The translations under genes were made by a program, and so were the position numbers. Below, piece by piece: positions 23,080 through 36,261 of a DNA stretch of 64,000 nucleotides (position 1 is the stretch's first letter; each line of letters begins with the position of its first letter). Where the stretch lies: contig OU744735.1 in NCBI GenBank assembly GCA_916613615.1, forward strand, positions 52,344,082 to 52,408,081. The letters are read 5' to 3'. The notes beneath the pieces were generated by a model that was given only the letters and a program-made list of their open reading frames with translations, had not been told where the DNA came from and did no database searches. Source of the stretch: Steromphala cineraria (lineage: Eukaryota; Mollusca; Gastropoda; Trochida; Trochidae).

Positions 23080-24835
23080 CCACAAAATTGGACTTTTAAT
23101 ATCACCATAACTTTTTATCTGTTTTTATCTGCATTGGAAGTTGTTTACATGGTAAGAAAATTAAATTTATTCATTCAACCTTTCACGAATTGAAGATATT
23201 ATTTCATGGATCATTAAAATCATTTTTCTTCACAATGACACCAAAAATTTTCGTTTGGAAAATCCTCCATAAAATTTGAATCCACTTATTTCAAGATATC
23301 CCATCAATCAGTAAAAGAATATATCTCAAACAAATGAAGAAGCAAGTAACATAACTTGCTTCAAATTTTTGAAAAAATATTTTTAAGGAACAAAAGGCAC
23401 CACATTGTGAATAACAGTGAACACAGTTTTAAATTAGTGTAAAGTTTAGAGTGTAAACAAAGGATGTTTATTACATTGATTACGATAAACTTTTTGCCAG
23501 TTAACTGCATTGATGAAGTTTTCAATTGCAGACTTACGACCTGATACGAGCTCTTAATGTTATGAAATGTTAATGTTTTTGTGCATTTAAACTAAAAGCA
23601 TTAAAGAGATACATTATCTTGATTTAGAATACACAAAAAAACAACAATCGTTACAGATATTACATCTTGACAAATATGAAGTGACAAGTTAATCTATAAA
23701 TAAGGAAGTATAGCTTCAAATGGATTGTTTAAAAGCAAAGAAGTAATTGCCTTGACTATTTTAAAACCTTCCTAATCACTACATGTCCATGCAAGAAGAA
23801 AACCTTACTTTAAGATACTTTAAGAAGAGGAAATCTGACAGAGCTATTTTGATAGTTTCTTGAAATAGATATAGAAATTTTAGAAGCTAAAAATACCTTC
23901 TTTCTCTTCTTTAATATACTACAGAAAAGGTAAATTTTCAAAAATATGTTTCAACCTTTTGTTAGAGTGCACTCACCAATCCCTACTTTAACATAGCATG
24001 GACATATCAGAAGTGAATTTATCATTAATTCCATTTTATCTTTGGCATTTAATCCTACTTAATCGATTTATTTGGAGGTATCTACAATAAACATATTTAA
24101 AACTTAATTTCTCTAAATATTGTTTCTGGACAAATATCTACTAAACAAAATGATCTATTTTCATATTATATGCTCTAAGTTAACATTATCTAAGTGAAAG
24201 AGAATGAAGTTCAGAAAATTGGCAATTGACTGCTTCATCCAATAATAAATACATATATATTGATATATATTTTTAATTCAATTGGAATAGCAAGTTAGCT
24301 GGAGTAAGCTCATGCCAAAGTCATGAATGAGGATGAATTTACCCACTTAGACATCAAGACAAGTTTCTATGCTTTGATTCACGAGGTTAAATGTTAACAA
24401 ATGTTCTCTTTCCATCCACCACAAACCAGATAAAACACCATACACTAAACAGAAAGTCCCCTGTGACACTTGCTGAGCTTTTTTATTCATATTCTATTTT
24501 TATGATAATCATCAGTTTGGTCATTGATTTCGAACTTTGATCTTCATTCTTTGTCCATGTGTTGAATAACCCTAAACTTATGGTCTGTTAAAAGTCTCAA
24601 AGTCCAATTTTGTCAATATAAAACGACACAAAAAATATATCTAAGATAAAACATTAATGCCTGTCAGCTGGTTTATATCAAATGCTAAAAAGGGTCTTAC
24701 AAAGGAAGACTTAAAGTCTTTAAGAATGATCTGTTATATAATGAGTTTCTTTCCATAAATTGAAAGTTTGAAATTTCTTGAATGTGCCAAAATAAAGGTT
24801 ATAAAGTTGTTAAAGAATAATCTTGAAAACAATTT
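23080..24835. other. intronic AT-rich DNA without recognised features
   Basis: Only short blocked frames and homopolymer runs were seen. No splice-flanked open segment stood out. Confidence 0.4.
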
Positions 24836-24840
24836 ATGTT

Positions 24841-25203
24841 TTAAAGGGGCAGTAGCACGTTTTTAGGGGGAATACATGGTGTTGACAGGAAAATTAAAAT
24901 TAATGGTTTCAATTGAAAGACAATGTATTTAAGCTAAGTGAAACAGTGATAATTCAAATATATAATGAAGAGTTTAGCCATGTGATTACTTTTTGTTACA
25001 CAAAATGAATTAAAGGCGTCCACACAAAATGACTGAGAATGGATTTTATGTGAATCTTCATACTTTGTCCTCTGACTATGGATGATTAATTTGAGTTATG
25101 AGATTTTTACACTGTTAAAATAATACCTTTAGCATAAACATACAATTATCAGTGAAATATTTAAAATATAAAATTATCAAAAAATGTGTTACTGCCCCTT
25201 TAA
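24841..25203 (+). mobile_element. TTAA-type MITE family, copy 1 (363 bp)
   Basis: Begins TTAA then AGGGGCAGTAGCACG and ends TGTGTTACTGCCCCT then TTAA. TTAA target duplications are typical of piggyBac and Kolobok elements. The interior markers TCAATTGAAAGACAATGTAT, CACAAAATGAATTAAAGG and CTTTGTCCTCTGACTATGGA are shared with copies at 28804, 30740, 32512, 43974 and 61762. Non-coding. Confidence 0.95.
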
Positions 25204-25704
25204 GGTATGAAAAATATTAACTAAAGACTTAAAATAAATATTGTGATGCTCATTCAGTAGTAAACCGAATGTACCAGATTCTCAACCCCTTTGGGAGTAT
25301 ACAACCAGTACTGATTATTGATCTCAATGGACTAAGAGGAATCATGAATTGGTTGATATGTTTTCTAATTGTCTGTTGCAGAAAGCAAAAGTTATCAAAC
25401 TTTCATGAGTTTACATTAATTAGTCAAAAAGCATTGGTATTTAGATTTCCCACTGACATCTGTGTTCTACATAATCTACTGCATAATCAATACATTGAAA
25501 GAGATTGATGTTTTAATTGTTCTGAAATAATTCTAGTGTTTCAGGGTAAAACATTTTAAGAATGGAAAAAAGAAACTTAGATTAGTGCTTGATTCAATGT
25601 CGGAATCAATGTTCATTCTGAAAAGCAGATAAGAATCACAAATTGTTCACCAGGATATTTAAGCAATAGAAACTTTAATTTATATCAATTTATACATTGT
25701 TGAG

Positions 25705-25810
25705 AGTGAGTGAGTTAGTTATTGTTTTGCACCACTGATACAATATTTCTGCCACTGAATAGCAATGAGACACTGTTAAGCGGCTCAGGTGCAAGTTGTG
25801 AATTTTGAAC
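25705..25810 (+). mobile_element. relic of a mollusc GTGAGTGAGTT-type SINE, second copy
   Basis: Begins GAGAGTGAGTGAGTTAGTTA, then TTGTTTTGCACCACTGATAC and AATATTTCTGCCAC. It is a worn 5' part with no intact body or tail. Confidence 0.5.
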
Positions 25811-27005
25811 AAATATATTTATCGTCTTCATCTGTTTTATCTAAGATCATCAAAGTCTTGGAGCATGTGCATTTTCCCCAAGATGAAAACAGTAAACCAG
25901 AGATAGGGTTTAAGGACAAAATCAAGACAAGCTAAAAAAGATACTGAGTGTCTTCTAAATGTTTTTTCTGGGGTGATCTAAATTCTGGAAACAATTCCAG
26001 ATGAAAGGAATCTTCAATTAGGAGGAAGAGGTGATAAAAGGTACCTGTTCCAGTGTTCAGAAAGGATTTTTGTGTTATAAAAATATTTCTGGAGTAATTA
26101 AAATTCTGGAAGTAATTTCCAAGATGAAAAGGGTGTGGGTTATATTAGTCCAGTTAAGAAGAGAGGGGCATTAGCGGCTAAAGCTAGATTTGGAGAACAT
26201 TAAAAGGAACATAACACTTCCGCTAATATCCAAAAACATCCAAGCGCTGAGCCATTTTCAATCCAATTATCCATGTTTATGGCGATGTTATTATCCTAAA
26301 TGATCCATTTTCTAAAAAGTTTTTAATTTTTTCATCATCGGCGTAATTGTTGTGAGGGAAAGAATGTTATAACATTTTTAGTTGTTTACCTTCCTTGGCG
26401 AATGAACGAACATGCCATGTAAGTTTTATCAATTCTTCAGCTCATGTCTTTGCATATGAAGTTTGTTGTTTCATTACATGTTAATGATATCAATATAATT
26501 AGAGATCAAAAGGAAGGGGAGCAGGTTTGAACAGTAGCCCAAATAGAGTGAGATATTAAATATCAATGAACTTACAAAATAAAAGATAATGTGATTTCAA
26601 AACAGAACACTTTGAAAGGAACGTACATGTAATACTTAATGAAATTTTCCATGAACACTCCCAACTCGAATTTACGTCATACATCAAACTTGTATGTAAT
26701 AGATATTTTTCTTATCTTTTTCAATGAAACCTGTGTTGCAGGTTACTTTGCCCTCATATTACTTAAATGCTCTTACTATTGCTCGGGTTGATGGCTAGCC
26801 CATGGTAGATTGCCAAAATTTACATTAAAAATACCTTTATGAAATGTCAGATAACACATATCTTGAATACGTGTAGTCAGTTTGTTACTTGTCTGGTATT
26901 GAGACTCTTGCAGTATATGAACACACAACCTCAGAAATTAGTTATTAATCACCAGCACTGTCTTCACCACCAGTACTCACTCAACCACTATACCTCGACA
27001 ATACA
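25811..27005. other. intronic DNA without recognised gene
   Basis: ATTCTGGAAACAATTCCAGA at about 25981 and ATTCTGGAAGTAATTTCCA at about 26112 form a weak local duplication of about 130 bp. Otherwise I saw nothing definable. Confidence 0.35.
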
Positions 27006-27008
27006 ATA

Positions 27009-27153
27009 CAGTAGAACACGGATTAAGCAAACTCTGATAAAGTGAACAATCGCATATAGTGAAAAATTTATTAAGTCCCTTCAAAAGCGAACACCACATA
27101 TAAATAACTAAATTCTTTGGTTCCTTAAAGTTCGTTATATATCTGTTCTACTT
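27009..27153 (+). mobile_element. mariner/Tc1-type MITE, copy 1 (about 145 bp)
   Basis: The left end CAGTAGAACACGGATTAAGC follows a TA. The right end GTTCGTTATATATCTGTTCT then ACTT is its imperfect complement. The same family as 27839-27969, more diverged. Confidence 0.75.
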
Positions 27154-27838
27154 AGTAATACAATAAGTAACAGTGTGATTACAAATATTAATGAACTTAT
27201 AAAATGAAATATAAAGAGATATTTAAACTGCAAACTTTGAAATGAATGCACATATAATGCTTATCAAATATCTTAAAAGTTAAATCATATTTCTAATGAA
27301 CATTCCCACTTATGCCATACATCAGACTTGTATGTAATTAGTATAAAGCACTGATTTTACCATAAGCACTCACTCAATATCATGGATTTATTATCTGTTC
27401 CGACATTACATACAGAATTGGGAACTTGACAGTGATAACTAGGTATGACCATTTAACCATATACAATCATATATTTTTAGGAAGCCTCATAAAGTCTAGG
27501 AATAGGTAAATAGTTCATGGGGTTTGTTTTTCTTTTAAGGTGGCCAGAGAAGAAAAATATTTGTCTACATAAAACATCTTTACATTGAAGCCTGTTTATT
27601 AGCCAGGTGGGTCCTTAATTGAGAGATGAAAGGCTACTTACAAAGATAGACAATATGTGTTTCTGTAAGAGCTTGTTAACATGTGGTGTTTTGTAAGTTA
27701 AGTAAACCAGGGCTGGTTCTTGCTAGTTTTATCTTTTTCAAGGAGGAAATAGACTTGCCTCAAGTCTGTGTATTAAGATTACAGGATAATGAACATTCGA
27801 AAAGTGAAAACAATGTATTTGTAAGATGAAATGATGTA

Positions 27839-27969
27839 CAGTGAGCAAAGGTTAAAGCGAACTCGGATATAGCGTACAATCGGATATAGTGAAAAAAAAA
27901 TTAAATTCCGTCAAAAGCTCTATGCATGGTCTTTGGTCCCTTGGAGTTTGTTATATCCGAGTTCTACTG
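27839..27969 (+). mobile_element. mariner/Tc1-type MITE, copy 2 (131 bp)
   Basis: Flanked by TA (27837-27838 and 27970-27971). Inside the left end, CGAACTCGGATATAGCG pairs with the right end TTGTTATATCCGAGTTCTAC then TG. A TA duplication is the Tc1/mariner signature. Non-coding. Confidence 0.82.
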
Positions 27970-28803
27970 TATATGAAGAAAGAATTAGATACTACAAAAT
28001 ATTTCAGATGAATTGTTGTCATAATGAGTAAGTCAATAAACAAGATAATCTGGTAATTATTATTTTAGGATCTATTCAGTGCCATATTGCGGTTTCAAAA
28101 GTTTCTTAGAACGTCAAAAGATGTCTTTCTTAACTTTAACAAATGAAATCTCTAAACAACCTTTACAAGGATTAGTCAAAGCAAACCCTTCGTGACCAGA
28201 CTTAAAGAAGATGATGTACTGTTACTAACTATGCACCAGCCCAACAGCAAAAAAAAAAAGGTTTTTATCATCTTGAAACAGTAGCTAATAATGTACAAGA
28301 ACCCTCTTGAGTAATGCCTACAATTATGACAAAATATTGGTGAAAAAAATTCATGGAGAAAAAAGCATAACATCTTGCTAGTTTACCATTTGAGAGCCTC
28401 AGCTAGGGAAACTATAAAACAACTTGTTACTAATGGATGGTCGATAAAGCAACACCAGAGTTTTCATTTTTAATGTCCAAGAGAAAAAATCAAAGAGGTA
28501 TGATCTGTAAGAAAAACGGTTGGTAAGATGACTATTATTTTGATAAGAAATATGTCTTTGAAAAATTTGTTTGTATTTAGGGCTTTTGTAGAATATTTTT
28601 GAAAAATATTGTCCAAATTTTACACTTATCATATGATAATTTATGCAAAATATATTTCAACAGATGGGAAAACCTATCAACCAAATCATAAGGTAGCATA
28701 GAAATTCTTGTATTGAATAAAAGTATTTTCTGCAGTTGGCTAGACAATGGTTATGTTTCTATGGGACTGTTTTATTTCCCTAAGAAAATGTGCAACAGTT
28801 ACT

Positions 28804-29163
28804 GTAAAGGGGCAGAAGAACGTTTTTAGGGAGAATACAAGGTGTTGTCAGGAAAATGAAAACTAATGGTTCCAATTGAAAGACAATACATTTAAACTAA
28901 ATGGAGCAGTAATAATTCAAATATATAATGTAAAATTTAGCCATGCGATTCCTTTTTCTGACACAAAATGAATTTAAGGTGTTGACAAAAAATGGCCGCA
29001 AATGGATTTGAGGTGAATCTTCATATTTTGTTCTCTATGGAAGATTGGCTTGTGTAATGAGATTTTTGACACTATCAAAATAATACATTTCATGTTAACG
29101 TACAATTACCAGTGAAAAATTAAAAAAATAAAATCATAAAAAAACATGCTACTGCCCCTTTAA
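28804..29163 (+). mobile_element. TTAA-type MITE family, copy 2 (360 bp)
   Basis: The left end is GTAA then AGGGGCAGAAGAACG (the target base is mutated). The right end is CATGCTACTGCCCCT then TTAA. Same orientation and interior as copy 1. Confidence 0.93.
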
Positions 29164-29169
29164 TGTCCT

Positions 29170-30735
29170 CTGTAGGTCAGTTGTGTGGCTGGCAATATTC
29201 AGGGTTTACAAATATTGTAAAAGTTCACTGAAATATTTTTTGTCAGCTCAAAATGATCTGTTACCTAAAAAATACAGAGGATAATCTTTGCTTGTCAATA
29301 AAACAAATAGAGAGAATTGTCATTGATCAAGGGAATATGATTATTCATTTGCATCTAACAGAAAATACAAGAAAGCCCTTTTTTATATTTATAAGTTGAC
29401 CTTCCTCAGATTCCATAGCAAACATAACTATTCATCATTCCAAGAATAGCAAGATATCCGACGATTATCTTAATACTACCAATATTTCACATTAATGGGA
29501 CAATTATCAGCATAGAATCAGACATTTATTTTTCCAATAAAATGGCAAACCACTTCCTATTCTATCAGAATACATAATTTATAACAAAGAATTATTGTTT
29601 TTAGGAAGGACAATATTTTTGAACTTTAGAGAAATATCTTGTATATGTTTTGGTTTTTACTTTACAACACTTACCAGAACCTTTGATATAGAGTTCTGTT
29701 TAGAGAGAAAACTTCATAAAACATAAATTTAAATTTTCCACAAAATCATAAATAAGCAAGTTTTATGATCACCATGCTTAAACATTAATTATTATATGAG
29801 GGAAAATAGTTTACATATTAATCCACCAAAACACAAAGCATAAATTAAAAGGACAAGCATCACATATTTTGCACAAAAATAAACCCATTTTCATTTTCCA
29901 ATAATATAATAGTTTATGCAAAATATTTTTCCTTAGAGCATAAAAAATCTCATTACCAAACCCAATAAGTTATCCAGAGAATAAGATATGATTAGCGAAA
30001 ACTGTATGCTGCCATTTTAGCCTGAACGCCTTTTAATCATTGGAAATGAATAATCTAAGACATCCTTGTCCTGATTGATAACTTTTTCTTGTATTTGGTA
30101 CCTCTTATGCTGCAGTTCGCAGCCTGAGTGATAAAAAAGTTCAGTTCAGGTCATGTTTAATTTCCTTTTGTGAGATAATTCTATTTTTCAAAGATAATTT
30201 GCTTTGGTGCATTTAAGATGAACTCAAACAAAATAGTCTTGCATGTGAAGGTTCTAGTTTATCAAATAACATCACTTTTTTCAATGTGAAGATCAATCAC
30301 TATCAAATTTCTAACATTTTTGCTCCAATAAAAAGATTTTAGCTGAAAGCTTTTATCAGGCTTTTAAAACGCTTTTAACTTATTTAACCTTCATGTAAAA
30401 ACACTGGAAAGTTCCTCATCCCATTAAAATGCCATTAAGACTAATTAGTTTGTTTGTCTCAAATACTTGAATAATGGTTCAGAAACTAAGCACTCCCTCC
30501 AAATCAATTCGGTTCATTCTAACAATGATAAAGTCGTCTACATATACTGTCATCTGTGCAGATCTCCATGGCAACAAATTGACTTTGGTAAATAAACTGA
30601 TATAAAGCTGACGATAGGTGCATAGTCAACAAAACAGTTTTCATACGGACGTTTAATGCTGATAACGTGTTTGAACAAATATTTCGTAACACTTTATTCC
30701 TGCCTTTGAATGATTATTTAACCTTGCCAAAAGTA
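29170..30735. other. intronic AT-rich DNA without recognised features
   Basis: No repeat with definable ends and no open segment with splice context was seen. Confidence 0.4.
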
Positions 30736-30739
30736 CAAG

Positions 30740-31103
30740 TTAAAGGGGTAGTAGCCCGTTTTTGGATAATTTAATATTTTAAATTTTTCACTGATAATTG
30801 TACGTTTGTGCTAAATGTATTATTTTGATAGTGTAAAAAATCTCATAACACAAAGCAATTATCCATAGTCAGAGGACAAAGTATGAAAAAACACCTAAAA
30901 TCAATGGGCGGCCATTTTGTATGAACACCTTTAATTCATTTTGTGTAAGAAAAAGGAATCGCATGGCTAAACTTTACATTATATATTTGAATTATTACTG
31001 CTACATTTAGTTTAAATGCATTGTCTTTCAAATGGAACCATATATTTTCATTTCCCTGACATCACCTAATATTCCCCCTAAAAACGTGCTACTGCCCCTT
31101 TAA
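30740..31103 (-). mobile_element. TTAA-type MITE family, copy 3 (364 bp, reversed)
   Basis: TTAA then AGGGGTAGTAGCCCG at the left and CGTGCTACTGCCCCT then TTAA at the right. The interior is the reverse complement of copy 1, for example GACAAAGTATGAA and ATTCATTTTGTGTAA. Confidence 0.95.
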
Positions 31104-31498
31104 AGAGGCATTTTAGTGTCAAGGTTTTATGCTGATAATGTGTTTGTGTATATATTTCATAGCGTCAGGCTATCAGTCACTATTTTCACATTGCAAAAAG
31201 GACATTTTGTGCTCAAATTTAATGCTGATACTAATTTTTGATAAAATGTTTTCCCCGTTGACAGTGATTAAATTACAAATCAAGGTGATATATTTTGGTA
31301 ATATTTGTGATATCATTCCAAAGATATGATATGTAGCAGGGTCACAGAGGGACAAACGCTAAGGTAAATGCTGGGTGTTTGTTTTATTCCAAGTGAGTGG
31401 ATGTAGAAACTAAACAATGATGTCAACAATATAAAATCAATATAATAACAATGTTCTGCATGTTAACATTACATACAAGAAATTGAAAAAAATAAGTA

Positions 31499-31842
31499 CC
31501 GTATTCGACGTAATAAGCGCCCTGCTCCAATAAGCGCCCCCCAAAGGGTTTTGTAATTTTAGGTCTAATAACCGCCCATGTACCAGCCGTAATAAGTTTA
31601 TAAATTCAATGTATTCACTTTGTTTCAAGAGAAATTAAAGGATACATTGGCGGCAATAAGTGTTATTATCTACTCAATAATGTGTAAGTATGTTTTGAAC
31701 GTCTGAATCAGTTATCAAAGACAATCTAAACACAGTTCCATTTGAGTAGTCTTTATTTTCGGCCGTCATTCACACAACTTTAATAAGCGCCCACGCAAGT
31801 CAATTTTTTAAGCGCCCTGGGCGCTTATTACGTCGAATACGG
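31499..31842. mobile_element. AAGCGCCC MITE, copy 1 (344 bp, TA TSD)
   Basis: Flanked by TA on both sides (31497-31498 and 31843-31844). The ends are perfect 24-bp inverted repeats that start CCGTATTCGACG and end in AATAAGCGCCC. Extra AATAAGCGCCC copies lie inside both ends. TA duplication and short perfect termini suggest Tc1/mariner-type mobilisation. Confidence 0.9.
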
Positions 31843-32511
31843 TATTTTTGTTTGTTCAATTTTTGTAGAACGGTTTTGAAATAGTAAAACATATTATAAA
31901 GTTAAAATTCCTCTTTAAGAAAAGGATAGGGATGAGACAATTTGCAATGAAGACTATGGTACTGACTTTAACTAAATCTCTCTTCCAAAATACCACTATA
32001 AACACTGCATGTACAGTGATTTTTAAGCAAAGGATGCAATTTTTACTATTATGCAGACAAAAGTTAGTAGGACACCTGGTGTTATTTCATCATATACAAC
32101 ATAATTTCATGCAAATCTGTTTTAAGAATTTATGAGCCATTGGTGATTGCCAATTCTGTTTCTGTTTCCATGGTAACAGATGGACAATTAATCCCTAGAA
32201 ACCATCCCTTCCACAGGCTGAAAGTGTGATTATAGGACAAGTTATCAGATCAAATAACTAAATATGTGATAATACCAAGATAATCCACACTCAGGGACCC
32301 TCAATTGGTTTATAAATTATTTAAAAATTGTGTCACGACAATTGCACTGTAAAGGTATTCAGGCTTTTGTAAAGGAACCTGTTTTCATTTACTTGACAAT
32401 GCCATTATTCATCAGCTCATTAAAGAAAATTACTTGAAATTCAAACAGTTTTGAATATTTACATTGGTTAATAAAATATGCTCATAGAATAACAATAATT
32501 CGGGAGATGCC

Positions 32512-32861
32512 TTAAAGGGGCAATAGCCCGTTTTAAGAGGGAATATAAGGTGATGTCACAAAAATGAAAATAAATGGTTCCAATTGAAAGATAATGTATC
32601 TAAAAAAACTAAATATATCAAAATTATGTAAAGTTCAGCCATGCGATTACTTTTTCTTATACAAAATGAATTAAAGGTCTTGAAAATTGCCACCGATGAA
32701 CTTTATGTGAATCTTCATAATTTGTTCTCCGAAAAGGATGATTGGTTTGTGTATTGAGATTTTTGACACTATCAAAATAAAACAAAAAGCATTAACGTAC
32801 AATTATCAATCAAAAATTTCAAATATGAAATTTAAAAAAAATTATGTTACTGCCCCTTTAA
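32512..32861 (+). mobile_element. TTAA-type MITE family, copy 4 (350 bp)
   Basis: TTAA then AGGGGCAATAGCCCG, ending TATGTTACTGCCCCT then TTAA. The most diverged full-length copy, with small deletions in the interior. Confidence 0.93.
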
Positions 32862-32869
32862 AAGGAAAA

Positions 32870-34225
32870 CCTGACAAAATTTTTTTGCTTTGTTGAAAAA
32901 AATGTTTTATTTTCAAGATTAAATATTGTTCTAAAGTCTAAGGGTATAATGTATATATTGACCATCAGAAAGGATGAATGCTACATAATTGTTCCATAAA
33001 GATAAGTGAAAATCGTCAACATTTCTTTTGATAATAAATCAACTGACAGAAAAAGCAAAAAAATTGACTATTTTGTTAACATTTTAAGAAATCAACAAAT
33101 ACCAACTGCAGAGTGGAATCCAATGTGATTCTTTTTCACCAGTTATTGAACAACCAATGTTAAATGTCAGTTCATTTCAGAAATGGGTCATGGGTAATGT
33201 CAATGAAAGGCATTTTAACCCTCTTCCATTTAACATAAATTTAAATGATTAAACCAGCTTCACACAAGACATTTCTATCTTTTACTTTTGGCATAATTTT
33301 GGCTCAATGAATAGCTTCTTTTATAGTCTAGGTCCTCAATCAGCAAGAATAGCATGCATAAATACAAGACACAATATCAATGTACTTTAAAAGAACATTA
33401 AAGTGTTTCAAAATAAAGTGGACCAAATTACATAAACCTAAATGTCTAAATTACATGTAACACACCAACTACACCATACTTTTCAGGTTCCTAGTGAAAA
33501 TGCTGTTTGAAACCAATACCTATCTAAGTCAATAAAGCTCCAGCGAGTCTAGTTTTGCTCTCCTCTAACTAAAGGTTAAGCCCCTGAAGACAGGAGTCTC
33601 ACATCTGTACATCTTCCACTTTTAAATGCCAGACATAAACTTGGGAAAGATGATCATGAAACTGAGGTAAAACAACCGGTGTCTATAAAACATGAGTAAA
33701 ACAAGTAAAACAATCTGTGTTGTAGACACAAGAGCACATGTATGGAAACCAGAATTAGTTCCAGATTACGTAACGCAGAAATGTTGCATTTTGGACAAGA
33801 GATCATTTATCCTGAGTTCCATGCAATCTTTATGATACCAATTTTACTTTTTTCTTAATCACTTCATTTTATATTCTAAGTTCCAGGATGAGCGAAGTCA
33901 ATGTTTAAACTTTGCTGAATGTTAAAAACAAGTTATCTACACTCAAATCACTAGCGTCATTACCTGGTACTGTTTTGCATAGATGTCTAAAACTATACCC
34001 AAGGATAGAAGAATGTTGCAATATTTGTAACATTATTTTGTGTTTCTTGCTAACAAGAATTAGTATTTAGAATTTTAATATCCATTTTAGTGAAAGGACA
34101 GGAGTTAAATATTTGAAAATCAAAAGTCAAAATCTTACTATAATTAATCAGAAAGTCAGCTGGTATGCCTCGGTTGTTGAATCAGTTGAGCTGAGATTGG
34201 GTGATAAGGATGTCACGATACAGAT
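32870..34225. other. intronic DNA without recognised features
   Basis: Nothing beyond AT-rich unique sequence could be supported. Confidence 0.4.
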
Positions 34226-34229
34226 ATAA

Positions 34230-35280
34230 TTAATATTTTCATACAGTAATACAAAGCTATAAGGTGGAAACTGACTTCATGAAATCAGAAATGAATTGGC
34301 CTCTAAGTATGATACTATATTATACCTAATAAGCTTTGCTTGTTCATTTATCTCTAGATTTTATAGAAACCAGAATAGGATTAACATTATGTGAAGGTAA
34401 AATTGTTATATCATGACAAAAGATAATTTATTCTGACTGCAACATGAGTTCAATATACATGTAATTGTGCTCTTCAGTGTCAAAGCTGAAAACTGTCAAG
34501 AAATCAAGAAATGTATATTCCCCTACAGATTCTGATACTGTGATATAAACATTGCCTATTCATTCACCTGTAGATTCTATAGAAACCAGAATAGGTTTCA
34601 CATTGTGTGAAGGTAAAATTGTTCTATTTTGATATATATGAATTATTATGCTGACTCGTTTGTAGGGCTGGATATTGCCCTGAATTTCATATTGTGATAT
34701 ATTGCAATAAAATTTAAAATATTGCGATACATATTGCGATATATTGACCCGAAAGTTTTTTGCCAAAATGATAGCAAATGAGGCTTGAATAAGGTAGAAA
34801 TAATCTTAGAAACTGAATTTGGATCATACTTGTAGACTCACCCTGTCAGCTGCACCCTGTCACAACATGGGAATGTAAATAATAAATTTTCAGAGAAAAG
34901 AAACCATAACATTCAGAACCTTTTTGTTCAACAAACATTATAGCCCGGGTAATATATATATTCTGACAGTAATAGTTTGTATGTTTAAGACTATATCTTT
35001 TTTTCAACTTGTTATTAACAATAATCTCATGTGAAACCAAGTGCAGATTATTCAAAAGGAGCCAACTTTTTACGACCCAATATATTGCAGAATTGAAACC
35101 ATATTGCGGTAATCGTATTGCATGGTTCAGAACCGGTTTTTACCGGTATACCGATAATATTGCACAGCCCTACTCGTTTGCAACATTAATATTGAAACTC
35201 GTCATGAAATCAAGAAATGAATGCTGCTATATAAGTCATATTACTGTTATATATCATAGTTTATTTGTTTAGATCTAGAT
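34230..35280 (+). repeat. diverged tandem duplication, about 214-bp unit, third copy interrupted
   Basis: TATAGAAACCAGAATAGG recurs at about 34364 and about 34578 (spacing 214), followed by TGTGAAGGTAAAATTGTT. CATGAAATCA(A)GAAATGAAT at about 34280 and about 35202 marks unit starts. The hAT-like element 34663-35172 splits the array. Moderate divergence. Confidence 0.7.
34663..35172. mobile_element. hAT-like element, 510 bp, perfect 8-bp TSD
   Basis: Termini TAGGGCTG and CAGCCCTA are flanked by CTCGTTTG on both sides (34655-34662 and 35173-35180). Near-terminal runs of ATATTGCGATAC and ACCGGTATACCG resemble sub-terminal repeats of animal hAT MITEs. No transposase frame. Confidence 0.93.
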
Positions 35281-35920
35281 CAAGTTGCAAGAATCTTAGA
35301 TAATTCAGCATCAAAAGAGTAAAATTCTTGTTCGTAAGTCATGTAAGAATCTCAATCTCTGATTGGTCCATGTGATCCTGGATAAATACTGATATCACCC
35401 TCTTGAGCGGGGTGATAAATTATTTGTACTGATAAGGCTGACTGAGGCTGATAAATCCCTATAACCCCTGCGTCTGAATGGTGTAACTTATGATGTAGAT
35501 CTAATCAAAAAGGAATAATTCATTAATTTCATAATCCTTAAAATCATAATATCTATCCTAATAAGAACAGACAAAATGATACTCTATTGATAAAGTTTGT
35601 AAAAATTATTTACTGCTAGTATACCTCTGATACACCGACATGTCAATATACATGTAGACATAATCAGACAGGAATGCACTATTCTTGATAATTGTGTCCA
35701 ATAATACCAAATTGGATATATATATATTTTTCATAATGTTACACAAGTAAACATTTGTAAAATCTTAACAAAATTATGTCTTCATGATTTTTTTATAAAA
35801 ACTATGATCATATGTAATCATTATCATCAAAACTGCAAAACAACTACTTCACATCTCAATCATCTGTTCATTTCCATCTTCTTTAAGAATTGTTGATTTA
35901 TAGATGTATACCGTATTCGT

Positions 35921-36258
35921 CCTATTAAGCGCCCCCTCCCTAATAAGCGCCCCCTATTACAAATTTCCATATAACAGAGCGCCCCCCCCCCCCCCCCCCT
36001 CCCCTTCATACGTAAAATGGCCTAACTCTACTGCTTTTCCAATAGTTTTTATTTATCCGGGCCTGTGAATGTGTAGTTGCACTGAATTTCAACGATCGAC
36101 CTACTTTCATTCTTGTTCAGAATCCTGACAAGTGCTAGTTTAGCTTGTCTATAACGTATTCCTAATAAGCGCCCCCCCTTTCTGGAGTATCCTTATAAGC
36201 GCGCCCCTTTGGATTTTTTAAAGCTAAGCGCCCGGGGCGCTTAATAGGACGAATACGG
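35921..36258. mobile_element. AAGCGCCC MITE, copy 2 (338 bp, TA TSD)
   Basis: TA (35919-35920 and 36259-36260) flanks inverted ends that begin CCGTATTCGTCC and continue into TATTAAGCGCCCC. It contains a run of about 18-20 C's near 35981-36000, next to AGCGCC. A different subfamily from copy 1 (GTCC versus GACG). Confidence 0.9.
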
Positions 36259-36261
36259 TAA

